Source of the DNA: Pseudomonas sp. ML96
Lineage (GTDB): Bacteria; Pseudomonadota; Gammaproteobacteria; Pseudomonadales; Pseudomonadaceae
NCBI RefSeq assembly: GCF_000761545.1
Contig: NZ_JPMY01000002.1
Span: forward strand, 186,001-250,000
Direction: 5' to 3'
DNA: 64,000 nucleotides
Shown here: piece after piece, positions 25,618 through 34,709 of the stretch
Layout: the number at the start of each line of letters is the position of its first letter
Position numbering within the stretch: position 1 is the first letter of the stretch
The notes under the pieces: model-generated
Database searches by the model: none
What the model was told of the DNA's origin: nothing
Seen by the model: only the letters and a program-made list of their open reading frames with translations
Position numbers and translations under genes: made by a program

Positions 25618-26769
25618 TTACTGCTTGGCAGGGGCGGCGTCGACCACCTTGACCGGCGCATTGGGGTGAACCTTGGGCAGGCCCTCGACTATCACCTTGT
25701 CACCGGCGGCGATGCCGCTCTCCACCACCCAGCGCCCGCCGGCAGTCTGCCCGGTGCCGACCGGGCGGATGCGCGCCATGCCCTGCTCATCCACCACGTA
25801 GACGAAGGTGCCGTTCGGCCCCTGCGACAACGCGCGCTCCGGCACGGTGATCGCGTTGGGCTTGTTGATGCCCTTGACCACCACGCGCACGAACTGCCCG
25901 GGCATCAGCGCCTGGTTCGGGTTGGGTACCACGGCGCGCGCACTGACGGTGCCGGTGCTGCGGTCGATGGTGCTGTCGGTGAAGTCCACCTTGCCTTCCA
26001 GCGGGTAGCTGGTGCCGTCGCCGAACTTGATCTCCACGCTCATGCGCTGGCCGCCCTCGCGCACCAGGCTGCCGCTCTGCAGGCCGCTGCGCACGTTGGA
26101 CACCTCACGGTCAGGGGCGGCGAAGTTGACGTAAATCGGGTCGAGCTGAGTGATCTGGGTCAGCAGGCTGGCATTGGGGTCGCCGGCTACCATCAGGCTG
26201 CCCTCAGACACCGTCTCCTTGCTGGTGATGCCGGAGATCGGCGCCTCTACCGTGGTGTAGTCGAGGTCGATCTGCTTGGACTGCACCTCGGCCTTGGCCG
26301 CCTCGATGTTGGCCTTGCTCTGCTCGAAGTTGGAAACGGCGTTGTCCAGTTCGCTCTCGCTGGCGAAGCCTTTCTTCTGCAGCTCGCGGATACGCTTGAG
26401 GTCACGCTCGGTCTGCCGGTAGCGCGCCTGCTCCTGGGCCAGGGTGCCCTTGGCCCGCGACAAGGCGGCCTGATAAGGACGCGGGTCGATGCGGAACAGC
26501 ACCTGGCCCTGCTTGACCTGGCTGCCCTCCTGGTAGGTGCGCTCCTGCAGGATGCCGCTGACCTGGGCGCGCACCTGCACCTCACGGAAGCCGGCGGTAC
26601 GCGCCGGATACTCGAACTGCAGCGGCAGCGAGCCGACGGTGACCTGCTCCACCACCACCTCGGGTGGCGGCATCTGCTGCTGGGCCGGGTCGGCGGCGTG
26701 CAGCAACGGACTGAACAGCACGCCAAAAGCCAGCGTATGCAGTACGAATGGGAGCGGGCGAGAAAGCAT
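25618..26769 (-). CDS. RND efflux periplasmic adaptor (membrane fusion protein)
   Basis: I chose ATG 26769, preceded by GGAG, giving 383 residues starting MLSRPLPFVLHTLAFGVLFSPLLHA as a signal peptide; ATG 26781 is a close alternative. Features: lipoyl-like EVQVRAQVSGILQERTYQEGSQVKQGQVLFRIDPRPYQAALSRAKGTLAQEQARY, a coiled-coil hairpin (about residues 85-150), DLDYTTVEAPISGITSKETVSEGSLM, and a C-terminal beta-barrel. There is no lipobox. It is the first gene of the pump operon and lies divergent from a TetR repressor. Confidence 0.94.
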   Translation of the reverse strand: MLSRPLPFVLHTLAFGVLFSPLLHAADPAQQQMPPPEVVVEQVTVGSLPLQFEYPARTAGFREVQVRAQVSGILQERTYQEGSQVKQGQVLFRIDPRPYQAALSRAKGTLAQEQARYRQTERDLKRIRELQKKGFASESELDNAVSNFEQSKANIEAAKAEVQSKQIDLDYTTVEAPISGITSKETVSEGSLMVAGDPNASLLTQITQLDPIYVNFAAPDREVSNVRSGLQSGSLVREGGQRMSVEIKFGDGTSYPLEGKVDFTDSTIDRSTGTVSARAVVPNPNQALMPGQFVRVVVKGINKPNAITVPERALSQGPNGTFVYVVDEQGMARIRPVGTGQTAGGRWVVESGIAAGDKVIVEGLPKVHPNAPVKVVDAAPAKQ

Positions 26770-26823
26770 GGTCGTCTCCATGACGTCTTGAATTGGGCAA
26801 AGCCCGGAATGAGAGCTACGGCA

Positions 26824-26847
26824 TTTACATACAAGATTGTCTGTAAA
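26824..26847. promoter_or_regulatory. TetR-family (AcrR/TtgR-type) operator between the RND operon and its repressor
   Basis: Arms TTTACATACA (26824-26833) and TGTCTGTAAA (26838-26847) form a dyad with one mismatch across a four-base centre. The TTACA...TGTAA shape matches the palindromes bound by AcrR and TtgR. Location in the divergent region, 54 bases from the adapter start and 73 bases from the repressor start, suits repression of both. Confidence 0.75.
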
Positions 26848-26920
26848 CATGAAGTTACAGCTCAGAAATCGTTACACTGAGGTCCCCAAACAGAGCCTAG
26901 CCCGATTCCTCTAGCCCGCC

Positions 26921-27568
26921 ATGCGCAGAACCAAAGAACAAGCCGAGCAGACCCGCGCCGATATCCTGGCTGCAGCCGAACAGTTGTTTCTCGAGAAAGG
27001 GGTGGCGCACAGCACCCTGGATCAGATCGCGCGCGCAGCCGGGGTAACGCGCGGGGCGGTGTACTGGCACTTCGAGAACAAGGCCCATCTGTTCCATGAA
27101 ATGCTCAGCCAGGTTCGCTTGCCGCCGGAGCAGATGACCGAGCGCCTGTGCGGCTGCGGCGAGGTCGATCCGATCCTGTCGCTGCGCGACCTGTCCATCG
27201 AGGCGATCGCCAGCCTCGCGGTGGACGAGCAGCGCCGGCGCATCTTCACCATCCTGCTGCACCGCTGCGAGTTCACCGACGAGCTGCGCGAGGCGGAAGA
27301 ACGGCACAACGCCTTCATCAACCAGTTCATCGGCCTGGTGGAAAACCTGTTCGCCCGCCCTGCCTGCCAGAGCCGGCTGCTACCGGGGATCACCCCGCGC
27401 CTGGCGGCGCGTGCGGTACATGCGCAGATCATCGGCCTGTTCACCGACTGGACCCGCGACCAGCAGCTGTTCGACCCGCAGCACGACACCGCCGCGCTGA
27501 TCGACGCCCAGTTGCGCGGCCTGCTGCGCGAGTGGAACCCGCCGGCCTGGGTTCCACCCGCTCAGTGA
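26921..27568 (+). CDS. TetR-family repressor of the RND pump (AcrR/TtgR/MexL-like)
   Basis: The 215-residue protein has an AcrR-type N terminus, MRRTKEQAEQTRADILAAAEQLFLEKGVAHSTLDQIARAAGVTRGAVYWHFENKAHLFHEML, the HTH being about residues 30-55. The C-terminal domain (TetR_C_2-like, about 85-205) would bind drug-like effectors and release DNA. It is divergent from the pump operon, with a matching palindrome between them, so it very likely represses the pump and itself. Confidence 0.93.
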   Translation: MRRTKEQAEQTRADILAAAEQLFLEKGVAHSTLDQIARAAGVTRGAVYWHFENKAHLFHEMLSQVRLPPEQMTERLCGCGEVDPILSLRDLSIEAIASLAVDEQRRRIFTILLHRCEFTDELREAEERHNAFINQFIGLVENLFARPACQSRLLPGITPRLAARAVHAQIIGLFTDWTRDQQLFDPQHDTAALIDAQLRGLLREWNPPAWVPPAQ

Positions 27569-27569
27569 A

Positions 27570-27767
27570 TCAGGCCGCCTCGGCGGCGTAGCCCTCCTCG
27601 CGGATCGCCGTCAGCAGCTGTTCCAGACTCAGGCGACTGGCCACCCGCACCTCACCGGCGCCCAGATCGACCTGCACCTCGGCCGCCGGATCACCGGCCT
27701 GCACGGCATTGGTGATGGCGCGTACGCAGTGCCCACAGCTCATGCCGGAAACCTTCAGGACTTGCAT
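27570..27767 (-). CDS. Heavy-metal-associated (CopZ-like) copper chaperone
   Basis: The 65-residue protein is a single HMA domain with the metal motif GMSCGHC (Cys 11 and Cys 14) and the usual ending LLTAIREEGYAAEAA. It would bind Cu(I) in the cytoplasm and pass it to CopA or CueR. Its stop codon lies one base from the convergent TetR gene. CopA is encoded 950 bases away in the opposite direction, so the two are neighbours in function but not in one operon; a repeat element lies between. A GGAG ribosome site precedes the ATG. Confidence 0.92.
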   Translation of the reverse strand: MQVLKVSGMSCGHCVRAITNAVQAGDPAAEVQVDLGAGEVRVASRLSLEQLLTAIREEGYAAEAA

Positions 27768-27834
27768 GGCAACTCTCCTTCTTCGAATGGCGTTGGGCTC
27801 AGTGTCGAGCTTGCCATCGTGGCAAGGTCAAGAC

Positions 27835-28104
27835 TTAGGGTCTGTTGACGTTTCGGCGCGGCCGCGACGGATCCAGTTTTTGCGCGGAGCTAGGCGCGAG
27901 ACGCGTAGTTTGGTGATCCAAATGAGCCGTCGAGCAACGATGTTCCGCCCAAAAACTGGCCCGTCCCTACGGGTTGCGCGAAAAATTTCGCCATGCGTTG
28001 TTATGGGACTTGCCAAGGGAATGACCATTGCCTGCGTCCCACGCCTAGCCTGGCGAGATTTTTCGCAGCAACGCGGCTTGCACCGAAACGCCAACAGACC
28101 CTAA
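27835..28104. mobile_element. MITE-like element with 22-bp terminal inverted repeats
   Basis: The ends TTAGGGTCTGTTGACGTTT... (27835-27856) and its inverted copy ending ...GCCAACAGACCCTAA (28083-28104) match at 21 of 22 bases. Removing the outer bases leaves GGGTCTGTTG...CAACAGACCC between TA dinucleotides, a possible TA target duplication. Inside are inverted pairs: CCAGTTTTTG-N-CGGA (about 27873-27889 and 27943-27957), a TTTGG/CCAAA hairpin (27909-27922), and GGCGAxATTTTTCGC-type arms (about 27973-27993 and 28049-28068). There is no transposase. Size (270 bp) and structure suit a miniature inverted-repeat element moved in trans, perhaps by an IS5- or IS630-type enzyme. Confidence 0.7.
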
Positions 28105-28163
28105 TCACTTGTCGTCGCGGCCGACCTGACCCAAGCTGCAGGAAAAGCTCCGAGGTGATCACC

Positions 28164-28628
28164 ATGCGCCTGCCCGTCGCCCTGCTCGCCCTGCTCTGCC
28201 TGCCGGCCCTGGCCGACGAGTCGGTGCCCGAGCCTTCGTCCACCCCAGCCACCGAGATGCCCGCGCCGGCACCAGCGCCGCAACCCGCGTCAGTGCCGCT
28301 AGCGCCCATGACCCTGCCCACGCCGATCGACTATGGCGTGCTGATGGTGTCGCGCGAGCGCCTGGAAGTCTCGACGCCCTGCGAGATCGGCCTGTACCTG
28401 CAGGGCAACCTGACCGCGCGCCTGTACCAGGGCCAGTCCATTACCCTCAACCTGCCTCCGGGCGAAGTGCTGGTGCGCCTCGGCCAGATTGGCGGCAATG
28501 GCTGCCAGCCGCACTACGAACAGCTACGCAGCCAGACGCTGCGTATCACCGCTGGCGAGGTGGCCAAGTTCCGCATTGCCATGGACTCGCTCGGCCTGCA
28601 GCTGATTCCGGCACCGCTCAACTATTGA
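28164..28628 (+). CDS. Secreted proline/alanine-rich protein of unknown function upstream of copA
   Basis: Start at ATG 28164 after GAGGTGA gives 154 residues; an in-frame ATG at 27993 lies inside the repeat element and is rejected. A signal peptide (MRLPVALLALLCLPALA) is followed by a Pro/Ala/Glu-rich linker (about 20-55) and a beta-rich domain, YGVLMVSRERLEVSTPCEIGLYLQGNLTARLYQGQSITLNLPPGEVLVRLGQ, with a Cys pair. The end of that domain resembles PEGA-like folds; this is weak. It sits upstream of copA in the same direction, separated by the CueR-type promoter. Confidence 0.75.
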   Translation: MRLPVALLALLCLPALADESVPEPSSTPATEMPAPAPAPQPASVPLAPMTLPTPIDYGVLMVSRERLEVSTPCEIGLYLQGNLTARLYQGQSITLNLPPGEVLVRLGQIGGNGCQPHYEQLRSQTLRITAGEVAKFRIAMDSLGLQLIPAPLNY

Positions 28629-28659
28629 TGCGTGCTCAAGCAGTGCGACAACCCACCGC

Positions 28660-28690
28660 TTGACCTTGACCCAGTGTCAAGGTTGATCCT
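28660..28690 (+). promoter_or_regulatory. CueR-type copper-responsive promoter of copA
   Basis: The dyad ACCTTGAC-CCAGT-GTCAAGGT (28663-28683) overlaps a -35-like TTGACC (28660-28665); a 19-base spacer leads to GATCCT (28685-28690). The lengthened spacer with a central dyad is the hallmark of MerR-family promoters, and ACCTT...AAGGT is the CueR half-site. Confidence 0.82.
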
Positions 28691-28717
28691 AGGGGCGAAT
28701 CCGATGGAGAAGCCCCC

Positions 28718-31093
28718 ATGAGCAGCATCCAGACCTTCGACCTTCCTATTCGCGGCATGACCTGCGCCAGCTGCGCCGGCCGTATCGAGCGCGCCCTGAA
28801 CAAGGTGCCGGGCACCCATGCAGTCAGCGTCAACCTGGCCAGCGAGCGCGCCCACGTCGAGAGCGACACCGAGCAACTGGGCGCGCTGATCGATGCCGTG
28901 CAACAGGCCGGCTACGCAGTACCGCTGAGCAGTCTCGATCTCGCCATCACCGGCATGACCTGCGCCAGCTGCGCCGGGCGCATCGAGCGTGCGCTGGGCA
29001 AGGTTTCCGGCGTGCGCAGCGTAAGCGTCAACCTGGCCAGCGAGCGCGCCCATGTAGAGCTGCTGGAAGGCACCGCGGCGGCCGAGCTGATCGCCGCAGT
29101 CGAACGCGCCGGTTATGGAGCCCACCTGCTGCAGGACGCCACGAAGGCCGATCCACAGAGCGCCCTGCGCCGCGAGCGTCTGGCCGTGATCGCTGCCCTG
29201 CTGCTGGCCCTGCCCCTGGTGCTGCCGATGTTCGGCGAATGGGTCGGACTGCACTGGATGCCTCCGGCCTGGGTGCAGTTCCTGCTGGCCACACCGGTGC
29301 AGTTCATCCTCGGCGCGCGCTTCTACAAAGCGGCCTGGAAGGCGCTGCGCGCCGGCACGGGCAACATGGACCTGCTGGTCACCCTGGGTACCAGCGCCGC
29401 CTATGGTCTGAGCCTCTACCTCTGGGCCACCGCCGGGCACCACACGCCACACCTGTACTTCGAGGCTTCGAGCGTAGTCATCGCCCTGGTGCTGCTCGGC
29501 AAGTATCTGGAGAGCCGCGCCAAACGCCAGACCAGCGCCGCCATCCGCGCCCTCGAGGCGCTGCGCCCGGAGCGTGCCACCCGCCAGCTGGACGGCCGCG
29601 AGGAAGAGGTGGCGATCGCAGAACTACGCCTGGACGATCGCATCGTAGTACGCCCCGGCGAACGCTTCCCGGTCGACGGCGAAGTGCTGGAGGGCCACAG
29701 CCAGGCCGACGAGGCGCTGATCAGCGGCGAGAGCTTGCCAGTGGCCAAAGCGCCAGGCGACAAGGTCACTGGCGGTGCCATCAACGGCGAGGGCCGTCTG
29801 CTCGTGCGTACCACCGCGTTGGGCGGCGAGACGGTGCTGGCCCGCATCATCCGCCTGGTCGAGGACGCCCAGGCAGCCAAGGCGCCGATCCAGAAACTGG
29901 TGGACCGGGTCAGCGCGGTGTTCGTCCCCGTCGTACTGCTGATCGCCCTCGCCACCCTCGGTGGTTGGCTGCTGGCCGGAGCCGGCGTGGAGCAGGCATT
30001 GATCAACGCGGTGGCGGTACTGGTGATCGCCTGCCCCTGCGCCCTCGGCCTGGCCACCCCGGCAGCGATCATGGCTGGCACCGGCGTGGCCGCGCGGCAC
30101 GGCATCCTGATCAAGGACGCTGAAGCCCTGGAGCTGGCGCACAAGGTCTCAGTGGTGGCCTTCGACAAGACCGGCACGCTCACCTCTGGCCAGCCACGCA
30201 TCGTGCACCTGGCCACGCAGGACATCGACGAGACCGAGCTGCTGCGCCTGGCCGGCGCCCTGCAGCAGGGCAGCGAGCACCCGCTGGCCCGCGCCGTGCT
30301 CGATGCAACCAGCGAACACGACATCGCCCTGCCCACGCTGAGTGCCAGCCAGGCCCTGGCCGGACGCGGCATCCAGGGAATCGTCGAAGGCCGCGACCTA
30401 GCCCTGGGCAACCAACGTCTGTTCGACGAACTGGGCCTGAGCAGCGATCTGCAGACACAGGCGCATGCCTGGGAGGTCGAAGGTCGCACCCTGTCCTGGC
30501 TGATCGAACGCAGCCAACCAGCACGCGTGCTCGGCCTGCTGGCCTTCGGCGATAGCCTCAAGGAAGGCGCCGCCGCAGTCATCGCCGCTCTGCGCGAACG
30601 CAGCATCGAGAGCCACCTGATCAGCGGCGACAACGCTGGCAGCGCCGGCGCGGTCGGCAAGGCACTTGGCATCAACCACATCCACGCCCAGGTGCTGCCG
30701 GAGGACAAGGCAGCCCATGTCGCCGAACTGAAGAGCGGCGGCGCCACCGTGGCCATGGTCGGCGACGGCATCAACGACGCCCCTGCCCTGGCCGCCGCCG
30801 ACGTAGGTATCGCCATGGGCGGCGGCACCGACGTGGCCATGCACGCCGCCGGCATCACCCTGATGCGCGGCGACCCGCGCCTGGTTCCGGCGGCCCTGGC
30901 CATCAGCCGGCGCACCTGGAGCAAGATCCAGCAAAACCTGTTCTGGGCCTTCGTCTACAACGCAGTGGGCATCCCGCTGGCCGCCTTCGGTCTGCTCAAC
31001 CCCATGCTCGCCGGCGCCGCCATGGCCCTGTCCAGCGTCAGCGTGGTGAGCAACGCCCTGCTGCTCAACACCTGGAAACCGGAGGACCTATGA
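28718..31093 (+). CDS. copA: Cu(I)-exporting P1B-type ATPase CopA
   Basis: The 791-residue pump has two N-terminal HMA domains (GMTCASC at 13-19 and 79-85), about eight membrane helices, the transport-site motif CPC (439-441), the phosphorylation motif DKTGT (Asp 483), GDGINDAP in the P domain, and the late YN and MxxSS-type residues ([27 protein letters not shown]) that define Cu(I) pumps. It exports Cu(I) from cytoplasm to periplasm at the cost of ATP. A CueR-type promoter lies just upstream, and the stop overlaps the cueR start by 4 bases (ATGA). Confidence 0.97.
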   Translation: MSSIQTFDLPIRGMTCASCAGRIERALNKVPGTHAVSVNLASERAHVESDTEQLGALIDAVQQAGYAVPLSSLDLAITGMTCASCAGRIERALGKVSGVRSVSVNLASERAHVELLEGTAAAELIAAVERAGYGAHLLQDATKADPQSALRRERLAVIAALLLALPLVLPMFGEWVGLHWMPPAWVQFLLATPVQFILGARFYKAAWKALRAGTGNMDLLVTLGTSAAYGLSLYLWATAGHHTPHLYFEASSVVIALVLLGKYLESRAKRQTSAAIRALEALRPERATRQLDGREEEVAIAELRLDDRIVVRPGERFPVDGEVLEGHSQADEALISGESLPVAKAPGDKVTGGAINGEGRLLVRTTALGGETVLARIIRLVEDAQAAKAPIQKLVDRVSAVFVPVVLLIALATLGGWLLAGAGVEQALINAVAVLVIACPCALGLATPAAIMAGTGVAARHGILIKDAEALELAHKVSVVAFDKTGTLTSGQPRIVHLATQDIDETELLRLAGALQQGSEHPLARAVLDATSEHDIALPTLSASQALAGRGIQGIVEGRDLALGNQRLFDELGLSSDLQTQAHAWEVEGRTLSWLIERSQPARVLGLLAFGDSLKEGAAAVIAALRERSIESHLISGDNAGSAGAVGKALGINHIHAQVLPEDKAAHVAELKSGGATVAMVGDGINDAPALAAADVGIAMGGGTDVAMHAAGITLMRGDPRLVPAALAISRRTWSKIQQNLFWAFVYNAVGIPLAAFGLLNPMLAGAAMALSSVSVVSNALLLNTWKPEDL

Positions 31094-31515
31094 ACATCGG
31101 CCAAGCAGCCAAACAGAGCGGACTCAGCGCCAAGATGATCCGCTACTACGAGTCCATCGGCCTGCTGCAACTGGCCGGGCGCAGCGACAGCGGCTATCGC
31201 ACCTATTCGGGCAATGACCTGCACGTGCTGGCCTTCATCAAGCGCTCGCGCGATCTGGGTTTCTCGCTGGAAGAAGTGGGCAGGCTGCTGGCCCTCTGGC
31301 AGGACCGCGAACGCGCCAGCGCCGACGTCAAAGCCCTGGCCCTGGCCCACGTCGAAGAGCTGAACCGCAAGATCGCCGAGCTGACCACCCTGCGCGATAC
31401 CCTCGGCGAGCTGGTGCAGCACTGCCAAGGCGACCACCGACCGGATTGCCCGATCCTGCGAGACCTGGAGTCGGGCAACCACGATTGCCACAGCGGCTGC
31501 ACAGCCAAACCCTGA
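31090..31515 (+). CDS. cueR: MerR-family copper-responsive activator CueR
   Basis: The 141-residue protein has a MerR HTH ([26 protein letters not shown]), the dimerisation helix, and the Cu(I)-binding loop Cys 112 - Cys 120 (CQGDHRPDC) typical of CueR/HmrR. An extra Cys/His-rich tail (NHDCHSGC) follows. It overlaps copA by four bases and so shares its promoter, giving positive autoregulation. The promoter dyad upstream of copA is its expected site. Confidence 0.95.
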   Translation: MNIGQAAKQSGLSAKMIRYYESIGLLQLAGRSDSGYRTYSGNDLHVLAFIKRSRDLGFSLEEVGRLLALWQDRERASADVKALALAHVEELNRKIAELTTLRDTLGELVQHCQGDHRPDCPILRDLESGNHDCHSGCTAKP

Positions 31516-31525
31516 AGGCAGAAAG

Positions 31526-31557
31526 CACAACGCCGGCACGGGCCGGCGTTGTGTTGA
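31526..31557. terminator. Terminator between cueR and the convergent TonB receptor gene
   Basis: Perfect 12-bp arms CACAACGCCGGC (31526-31537) and GCCGGCGTTGTG (31542-31553) with loop ACGG. The U-tract is short (TTG), so efficiency is uncertain; the arms could work for both converging transcripts. Confidence 0.7.
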
Positions 31558-31599
31558 GCGAAGCAACAGGCTGGGCCTGCCACCTCGCACGGCGTTGCT

Positions 31600-33834
31600 T
31601 TAGAAGCTGTACTTCGCGGAAGCGGTGAGGCTACGTGGAGCGCCGTAGGTGATCGCACCATAAGCCTCGAAGAAGTCGAAGTACTTCTCGTCGGTCACGT
31701 TGTTGGCGTTCAACTGAGCCGAGAGGTTCTCGGTGATCTCGTAGCGCGCCATCAGGTTGACCAGAGCATAGGCATCCTGCTCGACCTTCTCAGCCACACC
31801 CGCAGGGTTGGTGGCGTAGGCATAGATGGACTCCTGCCAGTTCACGCCGCCACCGATGGTCAGTTTGTCGCCCAGGAAACCCGGCACGCGGTAGGTGGTG
31901 AAGGTTCGAATCAGCTTGGTCGGATAGTGTGTATTCACATCATCTCCATCGGCATCTTCGATATCGAACTGAGTGTAACCAGCCATCAGGTTCCAGCCCG
32001 GAGTGAGTTCGCCATTGATCTCCAGCTCGAAACCATCGCTGGTTGCGCCATCACCTTCCTCATAAGCGAAGGTAGGCGGGTTTTTGCCGGGGATGTAGCT
32101 ACCAGTGTTCTCAGCCAGGTTGTCCTGCTTGATCCGGAAAACTGCAGCCGAGGCGTTCAGGCGACCATCGAAGAACTCTGCCTTGAGCCCCGTCTCGTAA
32201 CTCTCACCAACGATCGGATTCAGCTGATTGTCGTTGATGTCGTGCTGCGACTGCGGCAGGAAAATATCCGTGTAGCTAGCGTAGGCCGACAGATTTTCCG
32301 TCAGGTCATACACAACACCAGCGTATGGCGTGATCTCGTCATCGACATCGATCTTCGAGCCACCCTGCTCTTTCTCGTAGTCGGTGCTGCGCACGCCGAG
32401 GATGACTTTCAGGTCGTCCGCCAGGTTGATGCGAGTCGCGGCATAGAGTGCTTTTTGCGTGGTCTCGCTGGCATCGGAGTCAGACAGCGGCAGCCAATTC
32501 GGCTCAGGAATGCTGTGATAGAAATCGTTGTAGTCGAAGTTACCAAGCGGGAGATAACCGCGGGTGTCGGCATCAAAGTCCTGGTCGCTATGCGTATAGC
32601 CAAACGCTACGTCGTGACTACGACCAAAAAGCTCGACCGGACCGTCGACCTGCAGGTAATAGTCATCTTGAACGGTATTGGTTTTGTAAGAACCGGCACC
32701 GTAACTCCAGACGCTACCAGGTTCCAACAGGCCTGTAGACGGATTCGGGAATCCGTTCGGATACATAAGGTAGGAATCGCCATCGCGCTCGCCACGGGTG
32801 TAGCCGAGCTTGGCATGCCAATCATTGGCAAAGGTGTGTTCCAGGTTGACGAAATAACTTTCGTAAGTGGTATCCCACTTGCTCCAGTCGGTAGACATGG
32901 ACTTGGAGCGGCTCCAATCGGTCTCGCTGCCGTCCGAATACCACACTGGCAGGCCACCCCAGGCCGGCGAATCTGAATTGTTCTCCTGACGGCTGGCACC
33001 GAACCACAGAGTGGTATCGTCAGTCAGGTCTATATCCATGGTGCCGTAGAAGGTTTCACGTTTGTTGCTGTGATGATCGATCCAGCTGTCGGCATCATTG
33101 AGTTCACCAACCAGACGTGCACGCACGGTGCCCGCCTCGTTCAAGGCCAGGGATAGATCGCCAAGAGTGCCGTAGGTATCCCAGGTGCCCGCCTTCACTT
33201 CCACCGAGCCTTTCAGCTCTTTGCTGCTGGCACGTTTGCGCACCATGTTCAGCGACGCGGAGGGATCACCCACGCCGGTCATCAGGCCGTTGGCACCACG
33301 CACCACTTCGACGCGGTCATACATGGCCAGGCTGCCGAAGATCTCACCCGAGCTCCAAGGCTGTTCGTAGATGGTCGGTACACCGTCGATCATCAGAGAG
33401 TTGAGTTCGAAACCACGGGCGTTGATCTGACCACGGCCGGTTTCGTAACGATTCAATGAAACGCCAGTGGTGTTATTGACCACATCGGCAATGGTCTGCA
33501 GATCCTGATCCTGTATGCGCTGCTGGGTTACTACGGTGACCGACTGTGGGGTTTCGCGCAGCGACATCTTCAGCGGAGTAGCGGTCTTGGCTGAACGGGT
33601 GGTGTAGGACTGAGAGCCCTCGGTGACCGCATCATCTTCGACCTCGGCAGAGTCGCTAATGGAGGTGGCATCCAGAGTGACCGCATTCTCGGCGTCAGCC
33701 TGCTCGGCCATGGCGAAAGGGGACGCAAGAGCGATGCCGGCGGCGAACAGGTGCACGGCCATCGCCAGCGGACGGAGGGCCAATGGCGCGCACGCAGAGG
33801 CGTCTTGGCGACGCGGGGTCACAGCATGGGACAT
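31600..33834 (-). CDS. TonB-dependent siderophore receptor
   Basis: The 744-residue outer-membrane receptor has a long signal region (about 43 residues, ending FAMAEQADA), a plug domain (about 75-190: KMSLRETPQSVTVVTQQRIQDQDLQTIADVVNNTTGVSLNRY, INARGFELNSLMIDGVP, VEVVRGANGLMTGVGDPSASLNMVRKR) and a 22-strand barrel ending TASAKYSF with a terminal Phe. It lacks the N-terminal STN signalling domain, so it does not drive a sigma/anti-sigma circuit directly. It imports a ferric siderophore, probably a xenosiderophore or hydroxamate. A Fur-box-like site lies upstream. The coding sequence is lower in GC than its neighbours. Confidence 0.94.
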   Translation of the reverse strand: MSHAVTPRRQDASACAPLALRPLAMAVHLFAAGIALASPFAMAEQADAENAVTLDATSISDSAEVEDDAVTEGSQSYTTRSAKTATPLKMSLRETPQSVTVVTQQRIQDQDLQTIADVVNNTTGVSLNRYETGRGQINARGFELNSLMIDGVPTIYEQPWSSGEIFGSLAMYDRVEVVRGANGLMTGVGDPSASLNMVRKRASSKELKGSVEVKAGTWDTYGTLGDLSLALNEAGTVRARLVGELNDADSWIDHHSNKRETFYGTMDIDLTDDTTLWFGASRQENNSDSPAWGGLPVWYSDGSETDWSRSKSMSTDWSKWDTTYESYFVNLEHTFANDWHAKLGYTRGERDGDSYLMYPNGFPNPSTGLLEPGSVWSYGAGSYKTNTVQDDYYLQVDGPVELFGRSHDVAFGYTHSDQDFDADTRGYLPLGNFDYNDFYHSIPEPNWLPLSDSDASETTQKALYAATRINLADDLKVILGVRSTDYEKEQGGSKIDVDDEITPYAGVVYDLTENLSAYASYTDIFLPQSQHDINDNQLNPIVGESYETGLKAEFFDGRLNASAAVFRIKQDNLAENTGSYIPGKNPPTFAYEEGDGATSDGFELEINGELTPGWNLMAGYTQFDIEDADGDDVNTHYPTKLIRTFTTYRVPGFLGDKLTIGGGVNWQESIYAYATNPAGVAEKVEQDAYALVNLMARYEITENLSAQLNANNVTDEKYFDFFEAYGAITYGAPRSLTASAKYSF

Positions 33835-33859
33835 GGTGATGCTTCCTAGGAATTATAGT

Positions 33860-33878
33860 ATTTGTGAGAATCATTAGC
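33860..33878 (-). promoter_or_regulatory. Fur-box-like site of the TonB receptor gene
   Basis: The 19 bases match the Fur consensus GATAATGATAATCATTATC at 13 positions, including the block AATCATTA (33869-33876), 26 bases before the start codon. The word TGAGAATCA in it recurs at 33911-33919, which could extend the site. Confidence 0.65.
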
Positions 33879-34027
33879 AGATGCTCTGTAAATTTTGTAA
33901 GGAAGCTATTTGAGAATCAAGTCTATTTGAAATATTTTTGCAGTTAACCTTACGACGCCAAAAATTTGCCGAACCTCCCCCACACAGGGCAGCTCTGCTT
34001 AGTCACCGGAGGGAAAAGACGGGCATG

Positions 34028-34055
34028 AAAAAAGGGAGCCCCAGGCTCCCTTTTT
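34028..34055. terminator. Terminator downstream of the ferritin gene
   Basis: Stem GGGAGCC (34034-34040), loop CCA, stem GGCTCCC (34044-34050), flanked by A6 and T5 so it can act in both directions; the ferritin stop lies 16 bases to the right. Confidence 0.9.
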
Positions 34056-34071
34056 GTTTGCAACGACCGAC

Positions 34072-34536
34072 TCAGGCTTGCGATTGCAGGTAGTTCTGCA
34101 GGCCGATGCGCTCGATCAGACCGAGTTGCTGCTCCAGCCAATAGGCATGGTCTTCCTCGGTGTCGTTGAGCTGCAGTACCAGAATGTCGCGGCTCTTGTA
34201 GTCGCCGTGCTTCTCGCACAGCTCGATGCCCTTGGCCAGGGCCGCACGCACCTCGTACTCCAGCTTGAGATCGCTCTTCAGCATCTCCGGCACGGTGGCG
34301 CCGGGGTGGATCTTCTTCGCCGTCATGTTCGGCGAGCCTTCGAGGAACAGGATACGCTGCAGCAGGGCGTCGGCGTGCTGAGTCTCTTCCTCCATCTCGT
34401 GGTTGATCCGTTCGTAGAGCTTCTCGAAGCCCCAGTCCTGGTACATCCGCGAATGCAGGAAATATTGGTCGCGCGCGGCCAGCTCACCACGCAGCAAATC
34501 CTTCAGATAATCGACGACTTCGGTCGCGCCTTTCAT
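34072..34536 (-). CDS. ftnA: Bacterioferritin-like ferritin FtnA (BfrA type)
   Basis: The 154-residue four-helix protein has the ferroxidase ligands Glu 18, Glu 51 and His 54 ([23 protein letters not shown]). Position 52, which is the haem-ligand Met in haem bacterioferritins (EMKH), is Thr here. This, together with [31 protein letters not shown], is the pattern of the Pseudomonas FtnA protein, formerly BfrA, which forms a 24-mer that stores ferric iron but lacks the subunit haem site. A Fur-box-like sequence lies 145 bases upstream. Confidence 0.93.
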   Translation of the reverse strand: MKGATEVVDYLKDLLRGELAARDQYFLHSRMYQDWGFEKLYERINHEMEEETQHADALLQRILFLEGSPNMTAKKIHPGATVPEMLKSDLKLEYEVRAALAKGIELCEKHGDYKSRDILVLQLNDTEEDHAYWLEQQLGLIERIGLQNYLQSQA

Positions 34537-34681
34537 GACTCGTTTCCCTGATAAAAACAGCTTTCAAGTGGGGAGCTTCGACCCTCTTTGCGCATTGGTC
34601 AAGCCATAAAACACCACAGCTAACGGAGCGATTCGCATTAACGCAAAGCCGCGTACTTACTGGGCTCCAGGCAATTTTAAG

Positions 34682-34700
34682 GATAATGAAAATGACTCCG
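34682..34700. promoter_or_regulatory. Candidate Fur box upstream of ftnA
   Basis: GATAATGAAAATGACTCCG matches the 19-base Fur consensus at 13 positions, with GATAATGA intact. At 146 bases from the ftnA start it is distant for direct repression, so it could serve another transcript. Confidence 0.4.
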
Positions 34701-34709
34701 AATCGGCGT

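Noticed and set aside
27828..28094. 88-codon minus-strand frame inside the MITE-like element
   Set aside because: It covers the inverted-repeat structure, has no domain or ribosome site, and is best read as non-coding.
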